This document shows positions 1 to 8,168 of a stretch of DNA of 64,000 nt, in pieces; the stretch's first letter is position 1, and each line of letters starts with the position of its first letter. The notes under the pieces are model-generated. The model was given only the letters and a program-made list of their open reading frames with translations. It did no database searches and was not told the origin of the DNA. The DNA lies in the NCBI GenBank assembly GCA_900102115.1, contig FNAW01000001.1, positions 248,001 through 312,000 of the forward strand, given 5' to 3'. The position numbers and the translations under genes are program-made. This stretch comes from Blastococcus fimeti (GTDB lineage: Bacteria > Actinomycetota > Actinomycetes > Mycobacteriales > Geodermatophilaceae).

Positions 1-154
1 GCAGGCAGGAGGAGCAGTCCTCCAGGTGCTCGGCGATCACGCCGCGGCGGGCGTCGCTGGTCTCGTGGTCGAGGAACTCGAACACGTGCGTGAGCACGTC
101 GTCGCAGGAGTTGATCTCGATCGGCTCGCTGCTCTGAGGGACGTCGTCGGCCAT
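1..154 (-). CDS. rsrA: Anti-sigma factor RsrA, C-terminus cut by the window edge
   Basis: About 51 codons are visible before the left edge. The product is a zinc-binding, redox-sensitive anti-sigma factor of the ZAS family that holds SigR inactive until disulfide stress oxidises it. Visible residues are an N-terminal Cys in the sequence NSCDD and then the signature H-x3-C-x2-C (HLEDCSSC), matching the known zinc ligands of RsrA. The ATG at 154-152 shares one base with the TGA of sigR (TGATG), so the two genes are translationally coupled. The role is inferred from family and neighbour; the fit is very good. Confidence 0.93.
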   Translation of the reverse strand, partial: MADDVPQSSEPIEINSCDDVLTHVFEFLDHETSDARRGVIAEHLEDCSSCL

Positions 155-843
155 CAGGAGCTCGCCTCCTCACCGGCTCCGGCGCGGACGAAGCCGCGCT
201 CACGGGCGTAGTCGGCCAGCAGCTTCTGCAGCCCGCGGCGACCGCGGTGCAGACGAGACATCACCGTGCCGATGGGCGTGCCCATGATCTCGGCGATCTC
301 CTTGTAGGCGAACCCCTCGACGTCGGCCAGGTAGACGGCCAGGCGGAAGTCCTCCGGCAGCTGCTGCAGGGCCTCCTTGATGTCGGAGTCCGGCAGGTGG
401 TCCAGCGCCTCGATCTCGGCCGACCGCAGCCCGCTGGAGCTGTGCTCCTCGGCGGCGTAGAGCTGCCAGTCCTGCACCTGGTCGGTGGGGTACTGCTGCG
501 GCTGACGCTGCTTCTTGCGGTAGCTGTTGATGTAGGTGTTGGTCAGGATTCGGTACAGCCACGCCTTGAGGTTGGTGCCCTCGGCGAACTGGTGGAAGGC
601 CGAGTAGGCCTTCACGAACGTCTCCTGGACCAGGTCCTCGGCGTCGGCCGGGTTGCGGGTCATCCGCAGGGCGGCCGGGTAGAGCTGGTCGAGGAACGGA
701 AGGGCGTCGCGCTCGAAGCGTGCGTCCCGCTCGGCACGGGTCTCGGCGACCTCCGTGCGGCTACCGCCCTCGCGCGCCTCGGGGACCTCCACCGGCGCGG
801 CGGGGATCTGACCGGGCTCGTCGATCACGGGCTCCTCGGGCAC
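154..843 (-). CDS. sigR: RNA polymerase ECF sigma factor SigR/SigH
   Basis: ECF sigma factor of 229 residues that directs the thiol-oxidative stress regulon. Region 2 is seen in the stretch [20 protein letters not shown] with the following [11 protein letters not shown], and region 4 in [20 protein letters not shown] followed by [15 protein letters not shown], the DNA-binding helix-turn-helix. The GTG at 843 is chosen because GGAGAGG lies 7 bases upstream. The frame stays open far upstream, and another in-frame GTG at 972 sits just behind a SigR-type promoter, so a longer isoform is possible (see findings). The rsrA gene follows immediately, the classic sigR-rsrA pair. Confidence 0.93.
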   Translation of the reverse strand: MPEEPVIDEPGQIPAAPVEVPEAREGGSRTEVAETRAERDARFERDALPFLDQLYPAALRMTRNPADAEDLVQETFVKAYSAFHQFAEGTNLKAWLYRILTNTYINSYRKKQRQPQQYPTDQVQDWQLYAAEEHSSSGLRSAEIEALDHLPDSDIKEALQQLPEDFRLAVYLADVEGFAYKEIAEIMGTPIGTVMSRLHRGRRGLQKLLADYARERGFVRAGAGEEASS

Positions 844-890
844 CGACCGTCCTCTCCGGGCTCCCCGGACACGGGGCGCCACATCGGTCG

Positions 891-896
891 ATCCTA
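891..896 (-). promoter_or_regulatory. Probable housekeeping -10 box of sigR
   Basis: The minus strand reads TAGGAT here, a good TANNNT -10 hexamer about 47 bases upstream of the GTG at 843. It would give the basal transcript with the ribosome site GGAGAGG in its short leader. No convincing -35 is seen. Confidence 0.45.
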
Positions 897-981
897 GCCG
901 CGTGGCATCCGGGCGGCCTGGCGGCCGTCGGGTCGCGACCCGCGGGCTGGCGTTGGAGACGGTGCTGCTCACGGCCGGTGC

Positions 982-1008
982 AACGGGGCCGGCCGCGCGC
1001 CGATTCCC
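982..1008 (-). promoter_or_regulatory. SigR-type autoregulatory promoter of sigR
   Basis: On the minus strand GGGAAT (1008-1003) is followed after exactly 18 bases by GTT (984-982). This matches the established SigR consensus GGGAAT-N18-GTT. It lies upstream of sigR and fits the known positive autoregulation of this sigma factor family. The start point would fall about 8-10 bases on, right at an in-frame GTG (972). Confidence 0.75.
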
Positions 1009-1035
1009 GGTCGCTGCCGGAAAGGTCGCGCGTCC

Positions 1036-1041
1036 TACGCT
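1036..1041 (+). promoter_or_regulatory. -10 box of a leaderless ybaK transcript
   Basis: TACGCT stands 7 bases before the GTG at 1049. With no ribosome binding site between them, this is the spacing expected for a leaderless mRNA, and it supports the chosen start. Confidence 0.5.
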
Positions 1042-1048
1042 CCCGGCC

Positions 1049-1522
1049 GTGGCATCCACCCCCGCGGTGCGGGCACTGGAGCAGGCTTCGGTGCCGCACA
1101 CCCTCCACCCCTACGACGCGGGGCACGCCGGCGAGGCGGGCTACGGCGAGGCCGCCGTGGCGGCGCTCGGCGTGGACGCACGGCAGCTGTTCAAGACCCT
1201 GGTCACGGTGGTCGACGGGACCCTCACCGTGGCCGTCGTCCCGGTGGCGACGACGCTGGACCTGAAGGCGCTCGCCGCGGCCGCCGGTGGGCGCAAGGCC
1301 GCGATGGCGGACCCTGCCGCCGCCGAGCGCGCGACCGGCTACGTGCGCGGCGGGATCAGCCCGCTGGGCCAGCGGAAGGCCCTCCCGACCGTCGTCGACG
1401 AGTCGGCACTGGACTTCGCCACCGTGCTGGTGAGCGCGGGCCGGCGCGGCCTGCAGGTGGAGCTGCCGCCGGTGGAGCTCGTCCGGCTGACCCGCGCCCG
1501 CACCGCCCCGATCGGCCGCTGA
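1049..1522 (+). CDS. ybaK: Cys-tRNA(Pro) deacylase, YbaK/EbsC family
   Basis: A 157-residue YbaK-type editing protein that hydrolyses Cys mischarged on tRNA-Pro. The family signature is clear: the opening [18 protein letters not shown], the central [10 protein letters not shown] with the conserved lysine, and the closing [18 protein letters not shown]. Length is normal for the family. The GTG at 1049 is preferred over upstream starts because a TANNNT box lies 7 bases before it and homology begins there. The gene is divergent from sigR and convergent with the next gene; their stop codons sit in the two arms of one hairpin (1519-1535). Confidence 0.9.
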   Translation: MASTPAVRALEQASVPHTLHPYDAGHAGEAGYGEAAVAALGVDARQLFKTLVTVVDGTLTVAVVPVATTLDLKALAAAAGGRKAAMADPAAAERATGYVRGGISPLGQRKALPTVVDESALDFATVLVSAGRRGLQVELPPVELVRLTRARTAPIGR

Positions 1523-1535
1523 GCCGCCGGCTCAG
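1519..1535. terminator. Bidirectional hairpin between convergent genes
   Basis: CTGAGCC-GCC-GGCTCAG forms a perfect 7-bp stem with a 3-base loop. The two arms contain the stop codons of the converging genes ybaK (TGA 1520-1522) and the membrane protein (1532-1534). There is no U-tract. Confidence 0.5.
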
Positions 1536-3073
1536 GGGCGGCCGTACGGCGTCAGCAGCTGGTCGACCGGGGCGTGGTCGTCGGTCAGGACGTCGGCGTC
1601 CCCGACGAGGTCGTCCACGTCGGCGCCCGAGGCCACCCGCCAGGCCAGGTCGTGGTCGGTCATCGCGGCGGCGATCGCCTCGGTGTCCAGCGGCTGCTGC
1701 GAGGCGACTGCGATGACGTTGCCGCCGTCCTCCCCCGTGAGGATCGGCACCCGCGCCAGCAGGACCACGTGCTCGAAGACCTCGCGCAGGGTGGCCAGCT
1801 CGGCACGGACGAAGCCGAGCGGCGGGTTGTCGATCAGGTTCACCGCGTAGACGCCGTCGTCGGCGAGCGCTCGGTCGACCAGCCGCAGCGCCTCCCGGGT
1901 GGTCAGCTGCCACGGCACGGACAGACCGCCGAAGGCGTCGCCGACGACGAGGTCGCGCTCCCCCGCCGGCTCGTCGGCCAGCCCGACCCGGCCGTCCGCG
2001 ACCCGGACCCGGAGCTCCGGCGAGGTCTGCAGGCCCAGCTGCTCCCGGTCGATCGCGACGACCCCCGGGTCGACCTCGAGCACCAGGCTGCGCGTGCCGG
2101 GACGCACCTCCGCCAGGTAGCGCGGCAGCGTGAGCCCGCCACCGCCGACGTGCAGCGCCGAGACCGGCTCGGACGGCGGGAACGAGGCGTCGGCGACGGC
2201 GGCGATCGCCCGCACGTACTCGAACTCCAGGTGGGTGGGGTCGGCGAGGTCGACGTAGGAGTGCCGGAGGGTGTCGAGCATCAGCACGCGGCCGGACTCC
2301 CGCTCGGGATCGGCCTCCACCCGGGCGCAGTGGTAGGCCGTCTCCTCCTCGCACGGGGTGGGCGCGACCGCCGCCAGCGCGGCGCCGAGCACCGCCAGGA
2401 CGACCAGGGCGCCCGGCACCCGGCTCCGCCCACCGGCAGCCGGGCGCAGCAGCAGCCCCAGTACGAGCCCGGCGACGACCGTGACCGCGCCCGTGCCGAC
2501 CAGGATCACACTGCTCGGGAAGATCGCGATGAGCAGGAAACCGGTGACGAAGGTGGCCGCGATCGCGCCGAGCGTGCCGATGCCGGACAGGCGGCCGACC
2601 ACCGCGCCGGTCTCGTCCAGGTTCGACAGCTGCAGCTTCACCACCATGGGCGGCACGGCGGAGAGCAGAGCGGCAGGCACCACGATGGCGACCGCGGCCA
2701 GCAGCAGGACCGCCCCCGCGTCCGCTCCGTCCACCCACGAGCCGGTGAACCGGACGAGCGGCAGCACGGCGATGACCAGCGCACCTCCGGCCACCATCAG
2801 CGGGGCGATCAGCCTGCGGGGGTCCACGCGGTCGGCCACCGCACCGCCGGTCCACGCCCCCAGGGCGATGGCGGCCAGTGCGAAACCGATGACGGCGGTG
2901 CTCGTCTGCAACGTCACGCCGACGTAGGGAGCGATGAGCCGCAGCCCCACGATCTCCATCACGAGGACGGCGCCGGAGCTCAGGAAGGTGACCGCCGCCG
3001 CGATCCACGGCGTCAGCGGGGTGCCCGCCGGGGATCCCGCGGTCGGGTCGGTGGTGGTCTCGGCTCGGGCCAC
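1532..3073 (-). CDS. Membrane-anchored spermidine synthase-like protein (fused transporter/SpeE type)
   Basis: A 513-residue two-part protein. Residues about 20-240 form seven or eight hydrophobic segments in the membrane. Residues about 250-513 form a spermidine-synthase-like Rossmann fold with the SAM-site loop GGGGLTLPRYL (310-320), the acidic strand end VLEVDPG (331-337) and a DAFGGLSVP loop. Such fusions are common in actinobacteria, and their true substrate is not established. Polyamine synthesis cannot be claimed from sequence alone. The stop codon pairs with that of ybaK in a shared hairpin. The start lies 2 bases beyond the stop of the SRAP gene on the same strand, so the two form an operon. 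Confidence 0.8.
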   Translation of the reverse strand: MARAETTTDPTAGSPAGTPLTPWIAAAVTFLSSGAVLVMEIVGLRLIAPYVGVTLQTSTAVIGFALAAIALGAWTGGAVADRVDPRRLIAPLMVAGGALVIAVLPLVRFTGSWVDGADAGAVLLLAAVAIVVPAALLSAVPPMVVKLQLSNLDETGAVVGRLSGIGTLGAIAATFVTGFLLIAIFPSSVILVGTGAVTVVAGLVLGLLLRPAAGGRSRVPGALVVLAVLGAALAAVAPTPCEEETAYHCARVEADPERESGRVLMLDTLRHSYVDLADPTHLEFEYVRAIAAVADASFPPSEPVSALHVGGGGLTLPRYLAEVRPGTRSLVLEVDPGVVAIDREQLGLQTSPELRVRVADGRVGLADEPAGERDLVVGDAFGGLSVPWQLTTREALRLVDRALADDGVYAVNLIDNPPLGFVRAELATLREVFEHVVLLARVPILTGEDGGNVIAVASQQPLDTEAIAAAMTDHDLAWRVASGADVDDLVGDADVLTDDHAPVDQLLTPYGRP

Positions 3074-3074
3074 G

Positions 3075-3821
3075 TCAGAAGAGCGCCGGCTGGTCCGCCG
3101 GCTCCGCCACCGTCTCGGCCCGCTCGGTCAGGGCGCGCCCGTTGTTCGCGACGTTGTTCACCGCGGTGCTCACCGGGCGCAGCTCGAGCGCCTCGACGAC
3201 CTCGGGGGGCGTGGGCTCCACGAGCTGCTCGAGGTCCTCCCGGGCGGGGTCCAGCCAGTCCGCCCAGCGGTCGCGCGGGAGGACCAGCGGCATCCGGTCG
3301 TGGATCTCGTGCAGCGCGCCGACGGCCGGCGAGGTCACGACCGTGCAGGTGTAGAGCCGGTCCTCGCCCCGGCCCCACACCTCCCACAACCCGGCCAGCG
3401 CCAGGACCGAGCCGTCCTGCGGGGTGATGAAGTACGGCTGCTTGCCGGGCCGGTCCAGGCGCTTGGCCCACTCGTACCAGCCGTCGGCCGGGACCAGGCA
3501 GCGCCGCGTGCGGGCCGCCGTCCGGAAGGCGGGCTTGTCGGTCAGCGACTCCACCCGGGCGTTGATCATGCGGTTGCCGATGGACACGTCCTTGGCCCAG
3601 GACGGGACCAGCCCCCAGCGCACGGCGCGCAGCTCACGGTGGCCGCCGCCGGTCAGCGCGCCCTCGGCGTCCCGCTCCTTCTTCCAGCGGACGACGTGCA
3701 CGTCCTTGGTGGGCGCGACGTTGTAGTCGGCCGGCACCGGCGGCTGCCCGCCGGCGGGTACCGCCTCGAACTCCAGCGCCAGGTCCTCGGGCTTGCGACT
3801 GGCGGCGTAGCGACCGCACAC
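3075..3821 (-). CDS. SOS response-associated peptidase (SRAP, YedK/HMCES family)
   Basis: A 248-residue SRAP protein. The family covalently caps abasic sites in single-stranded DNA through the amino-terminal Cys2. All key residues are visible: MCGRYA at the start (Cys2 after removal of Met), NVAPTK, the catalytic Glu in GWYEW, and the His in EIHDRMPLVL. The start is a GTG at 3821 preceded by GAGGAGG, and it must be correct because Cys2 has to become the N-terminus. The spermidine-synthase-like gene follows within 2 bases. A -10-like TAGAGT lies upstream on the minus strand near 3861-3866. Confidence 0.93.
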   Translation of the reverse strand: MCGRYAASRKPEDLALEFEAVPAGGQPPVPADYNVAPTKDVHVVRWKKERDAEGALTGGGHRELRAVRWGLVPSWAKDVSIGNRMINARVESLTDKPAFRTAARTRRCLVPADGWYEWAKRLDRPGKQPYFITPQDGSVLALAGLWEVWGRGEDRLYTCTVVTSPAVGALHEIHDRMPLVLPRDRWADWLDPAREDLEQLVEPTPPEVVEALELRPVSTAVNNVANNGRALTERAETVAEPADQPALF

Positions 3822-3911
3822 GGGCGCCTCCTCGGCGAGGTTCGGCTGACCTTCCGCACTCTAGGGCCGCCCGCTGACACCGCGCCCCGGCCGTGACAGC
3901 GGGAGGCGTTT

Positions 3912-3921
3912 GGGGTACCCC
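3912..3921. promoter_or_regulatory. Palindrome GGGGTACCCC upstream of the aldehyde dehydrogenase
   Basis: A perfect 10-bp palindrome 37 bases before the GTG of the dehydrogenase. It could be an operator, or part of a stress-sigma -10 (GGGTAC resembles the SigB/SigF consensus GGGTAY). No matching -35 was convincing. Confidence 0.25.
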
Positions 3922-3958
3922 TCTGGTCGAACAGCCGACGAGAGACGAGGATCACCGC

Positions 3959-5410
3959 GTGACCGCTACGCAGAACGCCCCCACAACCGCCAGCGACAGC
4001 GCCTCGAGGCGCTACGCGACCGTCAACCCCTTCACCGGCGAGACGGAGAAGGAGTTCCCCTTCACCGAGACGTCGGCGATCGACGGCATCATCGGCACGG
4101 CGCACAGCGCCTACCAGGAGTGGCGCGACCGCTCCGTCGAGGAGCGCGCGGCCGTCGTCCAGAAGGCCGCCGAGCTGCTGGACGAGCGGATCATGGACTA
4201 CGCCGCCCTGATCACCAACGAGATGGGCAAGCGCCGCGACGAGGCCGTCGGCGAGCTCTTCCTCTGCTCGATGATCCTGAAGTACTACGCCGGCAACGGC
4301 CCGAAGTTCCTCGAGCCGACGTCGATCGAGCCGATGATGGGCGGCGGAGAGGCCGTCATCGAGACGCGCCCCGTCGGCGTGCTGCTGGCCATCGAGCCCT
4401 GGAACTTCCCCTTCTACCAGGTCGTCCGCGTCGCCGGCCCGAACCTCGTGCTGGGCAACACCGTCATTCTCAAGCACTCCGAGATCACCCCGCAGTGCGC
4501 CGTCGCGATCGAGCAGCTGTTCCGTGACGCCGGTGCTCCCGAGGGCGTGCTGATCAACACCTTCCTCAAGATCGAGGACGTCGAGCAGGTCATCGCCGAC
4601 CCGCGCATCCAGGGCGTGACGCTGACCGGCAGCGAGCGGGCCGGCTCCTCGGTCGCCGCGCTCGCCGGCAAGCACCTCAAGAAGTCCGTGCTGGAGCTCG
4701 GCGGCAGCGACCCGTTCATCGTGCTCGACGGCGAGGACATCGAGGCCAGCGTCAAGGCTGCCACCGCGGGCCGCATGCAGAACACCGGCCAGGCCTGCAC
4801 CGCCTCGAAGCGGCTGATTGTCACCGAGGACGCCTTCGAGCCGTTCGTCGAGGGCCTCCGCCAGGCGTTCACCACCTTCGCGCCCGGCGACCCGGCCGAC
4901 CCGACGACGTCGCTCGCGCCGCTGTCCAGCGAGAAGGCGGCCCAGGACCTGCAGGCGCAGATCCAGGACGCCATCGACAAGGGCGCCACGGTCGTCGCCG
5001 GTGGCCAGCGCCCCGACCACGCGGGCGCGTTCGTGTCGGCCACGATCCTCACCGACGTCACCCCGGAGATGCGGGCCTTCCGCGAGGAGCTCTTCGGGCC
5101 CGCCGCCGTCGTCTACAAGGTGAAGGACGCCGCCGAGGCGGTCGCCCTGGCCAACGACAGCGACTTCGGTCTCGGCGCCACCGTCATGGGCAGCAACCCC
5201 GAGCAGGCGCGGTCGGTGGCCGACCAGCTCGAGGCGGGCATGGTCTGGATCAACCAGCCGACCGGCTCCTCCCCGGAGCTGCCCTTCGGCGGCATCAAGC
5301 GCTCCGGCTACGGCCGCGAGCTCTCCGAGCTGGCCATGTTCGAGTTCGCCAACCGGCGTCTGCTGCGCACGGTCCCGGTCAAGAAGACCGAGAAGCCCCA
5401 GGCCGGCTGA
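3959..5410 (+). CDS. NAD(P)-dependent aldehyde dehydrogenase, succinate-semialdehyde dehydrogenase-like
   Basis: A 483-residue aldehyde dehydrogenase. The catalytic Cys is in NTGQACTASKR and the general-base Glu in VLELGGSDPF. The Rossmann segment contains LTGSERAGSSVA, and the opening TVNPFTGETEKEF is typical of succinate-semialdehyde dehydrogenases, so that substrate is likely but unproven. The GTG at 3959 is chosen because ACGAGGA lies just upstream. Family start and length agree. It is followed, 42 bases on, by aroA; an 11-bp direct repeat spans the two gene ends (see findings). Confidence 0.9.
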   Translation: MTATQNAPTTASDSASRRYATVNPFTGETEKEFPFTETSAIDGIIGTAHSAYQEWRDRSVEERAAVVQKAAELLDERIMDYAALITNEMGKRRDEAVGELFLCSMILKYYAGNGPKFLEPTSIEPMMGGGEAVIETRPVGVLLAIEPWNFPFYQVVRVAGPNLVLGNTVILKHSEITPQCAVAIEQLFRDAGAPEGVLINTFLKIEDVEQVIADPRIQGVTLTGSERAGSSVAALAGKHLKKSVLELGGSDPFIVLDGEDIEASVKAATAGRMQNTGQACTASKRLIVTEDAFEPFVEGLRQAFTTFAPGDPADPTTSLAPLSSEKAAQDLQAQIQDAIDKGATVVAGGQRPDHAGAFVSATILTDVTPEMRAFREELFGPAAVVYKVKDAAEAVALANDSDFGLGATVMGSNPEQARSVADQLEAGMVWINQPTGSSPELPFGGIKRSGYGRELSELAMFEFANRRLLRTVPVKKTEKPQAG

Positions 5411-5452
5411 GCACGTGCACGGAGGTGCGGCGCGGGCGGGCAGACTGAGCAC

Positions 5453-6733
5453 GTGAGTGATGTCTGGTCCGCGCCGCACCACCCGGCGCCCGTCGACGCC
5501 GTCGTCCCCCTGCCCGGGTCCAAGTCGCTGACCGCCCGGGCCCTGGTGCTCGCCGCCCTCGCCGACGGGCCCAGCCGTCTGGTGCACCCCCTGAGGGCGC
5601 GCGACACCGACCTCATGGCCGGTGCCCTGCGCGCCCTCGGGGTGGGCATCGAGGACGACGGCGACGACTGGCTGGTCACCCCGGCCCCGATGCGGGGTCC
5701 GGCGACGGTCGACGCCGGGCTGGCCGGCACCGTCCTGCGGTTCTTCCCCCCGGTGGCCGCGCTCGCCGAGGGCCCGGTCACCGTCGACGGCGACCCCCGG
5801 CTGCACGACCGGCCCAACGCCGGCCTGCTCGACGGCCTGCGCGGGCTCGGCGTGCGGATCGACGACGGCGGCCGTGGTCGGGCGCCGTTCACCGTGCACG
5901 GCACCGGCGGGGTGCGCGGGGGTGCCGTGGAGGTCGACGCCAGCGAGTCCTCGCAGATGGTGTCCGGCCTGCTGCTGGCCGCCGCCCGCTTCGACGAGGG
6001 CATCGACCTGACGCTGGCCGGTGGCCTGCCGTCGCTGCCGCACGTGGACATGACGGTGGGAACCCTGCGCGAGCACGGCGTGGACGTCGTCGCCACCGGG
6101 CGTGGCTGGCGGGTGGCCCCCGGGCCGATCGCCGCGCTCGACCGCGTCCTCGAACCCGATCTCTCCAACGCCGCCCCGTTCCTGGCCGCCGCCCTGGTGT
6201 GCGGCGGGCGGGTGACCGTGCCGGACTGGCCCGCGGTCACCACGCAGCCCGGCGCCCAGCTCGACCGGCTGCTGACGCTGATGGGAGCCGAGGTCGAGCG
6301 GACCCCCGAGGGCCTGCGGGCGACCGGGACGGGCACCATCCGGCCCCTCGTCGCCGATCTCGGCGAGGTCAGCGAGCTCGTCCCGGTGCTGGCCGCTCTC
6401 GCCGCCCTCGCCGACGGCCCCTCGCGGTTCACCGGCGTCGCCCACATGCGCGGGCACGAGACCGACCGCCTTCAGGCGCTCGACGAGGTGCTCACCGCCG
6501 TCGGCGCCACGGTGCGCCAGCTGCCCGACGGGCTGGAGATCGAACCCGGCGCCCGCCGGCCCGCCCGCCTGGACTCCTACGCCGACCACCGCATGGTCAT
6601 GGCCGCCGCCGTGCTGGGCCTCGCGATCGACGGCGTCGAGGTCGCCGACCCGGGAGCGGTGACCAAGACGCTGCCCGACTTCCGCGAGCGGTGGGCGCGG
6701 CTGCTCGGCGGCACCGTCGGGGCGCACCGCTGA
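5453..6733 (+). CDS. aroA: 3-phosphoshikimate 1-carboxyvinyltransferase (EPSP synthase)
   Basis: A 426-residue EPSP synthase that joins shikimate-3-phosphate and phosphoenolpyruvate in aromatic amino acid synthesis. Recognisable motifs are the N-terminal PLPGSKSLTARALVLAALA, the SSQ segment in ASESSQMVSGLLLAA, and the C-terminal DSYADHRMVMAAAV. The GTG start at 5453 is preceded by CAGACT at -10-like spacing and no ribosome site, so the message may be leaderless. It is followed by rsgA, as aroA and rsgA are also paired in mycobacteria. Confidence 0.95.
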   Translation: MSDVWSAPHHPAPVDAVVPLPGSKSLTARALVLAALADGPSRLVHPLRARDTDLMAGALRALGVGIEDDGDDWLVTPAPMRGPATVDAGLAGTVLRFFPPVAALAEGPVTVDGDPRLHDRPNAGLLDGLRGLGVRIDDGGRGRAPFTVHGTGGVRGGAVEVDASESSQMVSGLLLAAARFDEGIDLTLAGGLPSLPHVDMTVGTLREHGVDVVATGRGWRVAPGPIAALDRVLEPDLSNAAPFLAAALVCGGRVTVPDWPAVTTQPGAQLDRLLTLMGAEVERTPEGLRATGTGTIRPLVADLGEVSELVPVLAALAALADGPSRFTGVAHMRGHETDRLQALDEVLTAVGATVRQLPDGLEIEPGARRPARLDSYADHRMVMAAAVLGLAIDGVEVADPGAVTKTLPDFRERWARLLGGTVGAHR

Positions 6734-6759
6734 GCGGCCACCAGCGCGACGCCCGGCGG

Positions 6760-7749
6760 ATGGACGAGGACGACGTCCGCATCCGCCCCGGCCGGCGGGG
6801 CTCCCGCCCGCGCACGCGGATCCGGCCCGCGCACGACGACGCCGTCCCCGGACTGGTCGTGGCCGTCGACCGGGGCCGGATGACCGTGCGCGTCGACGGC
6901 CCGGACGGCGCCGTCGACGTGACCGCGATGCGCGCCCGCGAGCTCGGCAAGCACGGCGTCGTCGTGGGCGACCGGGTGCGGCTGGTGGGCGACACCAGCG
7001 GCCGCACGGACAGCCTGGCGCGGATCGTCACCATCCAGGAGCGGACGACGTCGCTGCGCCGCACCGCCGACGACACCGACCCCACCGAGCGGGTGGTGGT
7101 GGCCAACGCCGACCTGCTGGTCATCGTCACCTCGATCACCGACCCCGAGCCCGCCCTGGGCTTCCTCGACCGGTGCCTGGTCGCCGCCTACGCCGGCGGC
7201 CTCGAGCCGCTGCTCTGCCTGACCAAGAACGACCTGGCGTCGGCCCAGCCGCTGCTCGACCGGTACGCCGGCCTCCGGCTGGACGCGGTCCCGATGTCGC
7301 GCGAGATGCCGCTGGACGACCTCCTCGACCGGCTCCGCGACCGGATGAGCGTCTTCGTCGGCCAGTCCGGCGTGGGCAAGTCGACGCTGGTCAACCGGCT
7401 CGTCCCGGACGCGCTGCGGGCCACCGGTGACGTCAGCAAGATCGGCAAGGGGCGGCACACGTCGTCGTCGGCCGTGCTCTTCGACCTGCCCGGCGGCGGG
7501 ACCGTCATCGACACCCCGGGCATCCGGTCCTTCGGCCTCGCGCACGTCACCGCCGGGGACGTCCTGTCCTCGTTCGACGAGATGGCCGAGGTCGCCGCGG
7601 ACTGCCCGCCCGGCTGCGGCCACACCGCCGAGGACCCCGACTGCGCGCTGGACGCCTGGGCCGCGGCCGGTCCCCCGGAACGGCAGGAGCAGCTCGCCGC
7701 CCTGCGGGTGCTGCTGGGCGCGGTCGGCCAGGTCGGCCCCGGCTACTGA
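6760..7749 (+). CDS. rsgA: Ribosome small-subunit-dependent GTPase RsgA
   Basis: A 329-residue circularly permuted GTPase that helps mature the 30S subunit. The G motifs occur in the permuted order: LTKND (G4) first, then GQSGVGKSTLVN (G1) and DTPGIRSFG (G3). An OB-fold precedes them (VPGLVVAVDRGRMTVRVDG), and a zinc knuckle C-x4-C-x-H-x5-C follows (CPPGCGHTAEDPDC). The ATG at 6760 is the first convincing start after aroA, leaving a gap of 26 bases. No strong ribosome site is visible, so a start slightly upstream cannot be excluded. Confidence 0.95.
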   Translation: MDEDDVRIRPGRRGSRPRTRIRPAHDDAVPGLVVAVDRGRMTVRVDGPDGAVDVTAMRARELGKHGVVVGDRVRLVGDTSGRTDSLARIVTIQERTTSLRRTADDTDPTERVVVANADLLVIVTSITDPEPALGFLDRCLVAAYAGGLEPLLCLTKNDLASAQPLLDRYAGLRLDAVPMSREMPLDDLLDRLRDRMSVFVGQSGVGKSTLVNRLVPDALRATGDVSKIGKGRHTSSSAVLFDLPGGGTVIDTPGIRSFGLAHVTAGDVLSSFDEMAEVAADCPPGCGHTAEDPDCALDAWAAAGPPERQEQLAALRVLLGAVGQVGPGY

Positions 7750-7787
7750 CCTCAGCGGTCCGTCCGGCGGCCTGGCGGCAGCGCTAC

Positions 7788-7816
7788 TTGACATGGCCAG
7801 GTACTGGGCGAGACAG
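7788..7816 (+). promoter_or_regulatory. Possible promoter of the PadR-membrane protein pair
   Basis: TTGACA (7788-7793) is a perfect -35. Seventeen bases on, AGACAG occupies the -10 position and ends 7 bases before the GTG at 7824, which fits a leaderless message. The -10 is poor, so this is tentative. Confidence 0.35.
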
Positions 7817-7823
7817 TGCAGGA

Positions 7824-8168
7824 GTGACCGGTCACGACCCGCAGATGCTCAAGGGGGTCCTCCCCCTGGTGCTGCTCCGCCTGGTCGCGGACGCGGAGGA
7901 CTACGGCTGGTCCGTGGTGCTGCGCCTGCACGAGCTCGGCCTGACCGAGCTCACCGAGGGCACGGTCTACCCGGCGCTGACCCGACTGGAGGCGCGGGGG
8001 CTGCTCAGCTCCCGGCTGGTCCCGTCGTCGTCGGGCCCGGCCCGCAAGTACTACGCGATCACCCCCGTGGGCAGCGAGGAGCTGACCCGTGGGGCGGCGG
8101 CCTGGGAGTCCCTCGCCGCCACCGTGCACGCCGCCCTGTCCCGCACCGCAGCGAGGAGCGACCGATGA
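7824..8168 (+). CDS. PadR family transcriptional regulator
   Basis: A 114-residue PadR-type winged-helix regulator. The N-terminal QMLKGVLPLVLLRLVADAED and the wing sequence EGTVYPALTRLEARGLL are diagnostic, followed by GPARKYYAITPVGSEELTR. PadR proteins usually repress a neighbouring transporter or membrane gene and release DNA on binding a small molecule. Here the target is likely the membrane protein gene that overlaps it by ATGA at 8165-8168. The GTG at 7824 is chosen for homology start. Confidence 0.88.
   Translation: MTGHDPQMLKGVLPLVLLRLVADAEDYGWSVVLRLHELGLTELTEGTVYPALTRLEARGLLSSRLVPSSSGPARKYYAITPVGSEELTRGAAAWESLAATVHAALSRTAARSDR

Noticed and set aside
1574..3427. Long plus-strand frame opposite the SpeE-like and SRAP genes
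   Set aside because: Its product is rich in Arg, Gln, Asp and His repeats without any fold; antisense shadow.
3653..6727. Very long antisense frame of 1024 codons opposite aroA and the dehydrogenase
   Set aside because: Low-complexity shadow typical of GC-rich DNA; the opposite strand holds clearly recognisable enzymes.
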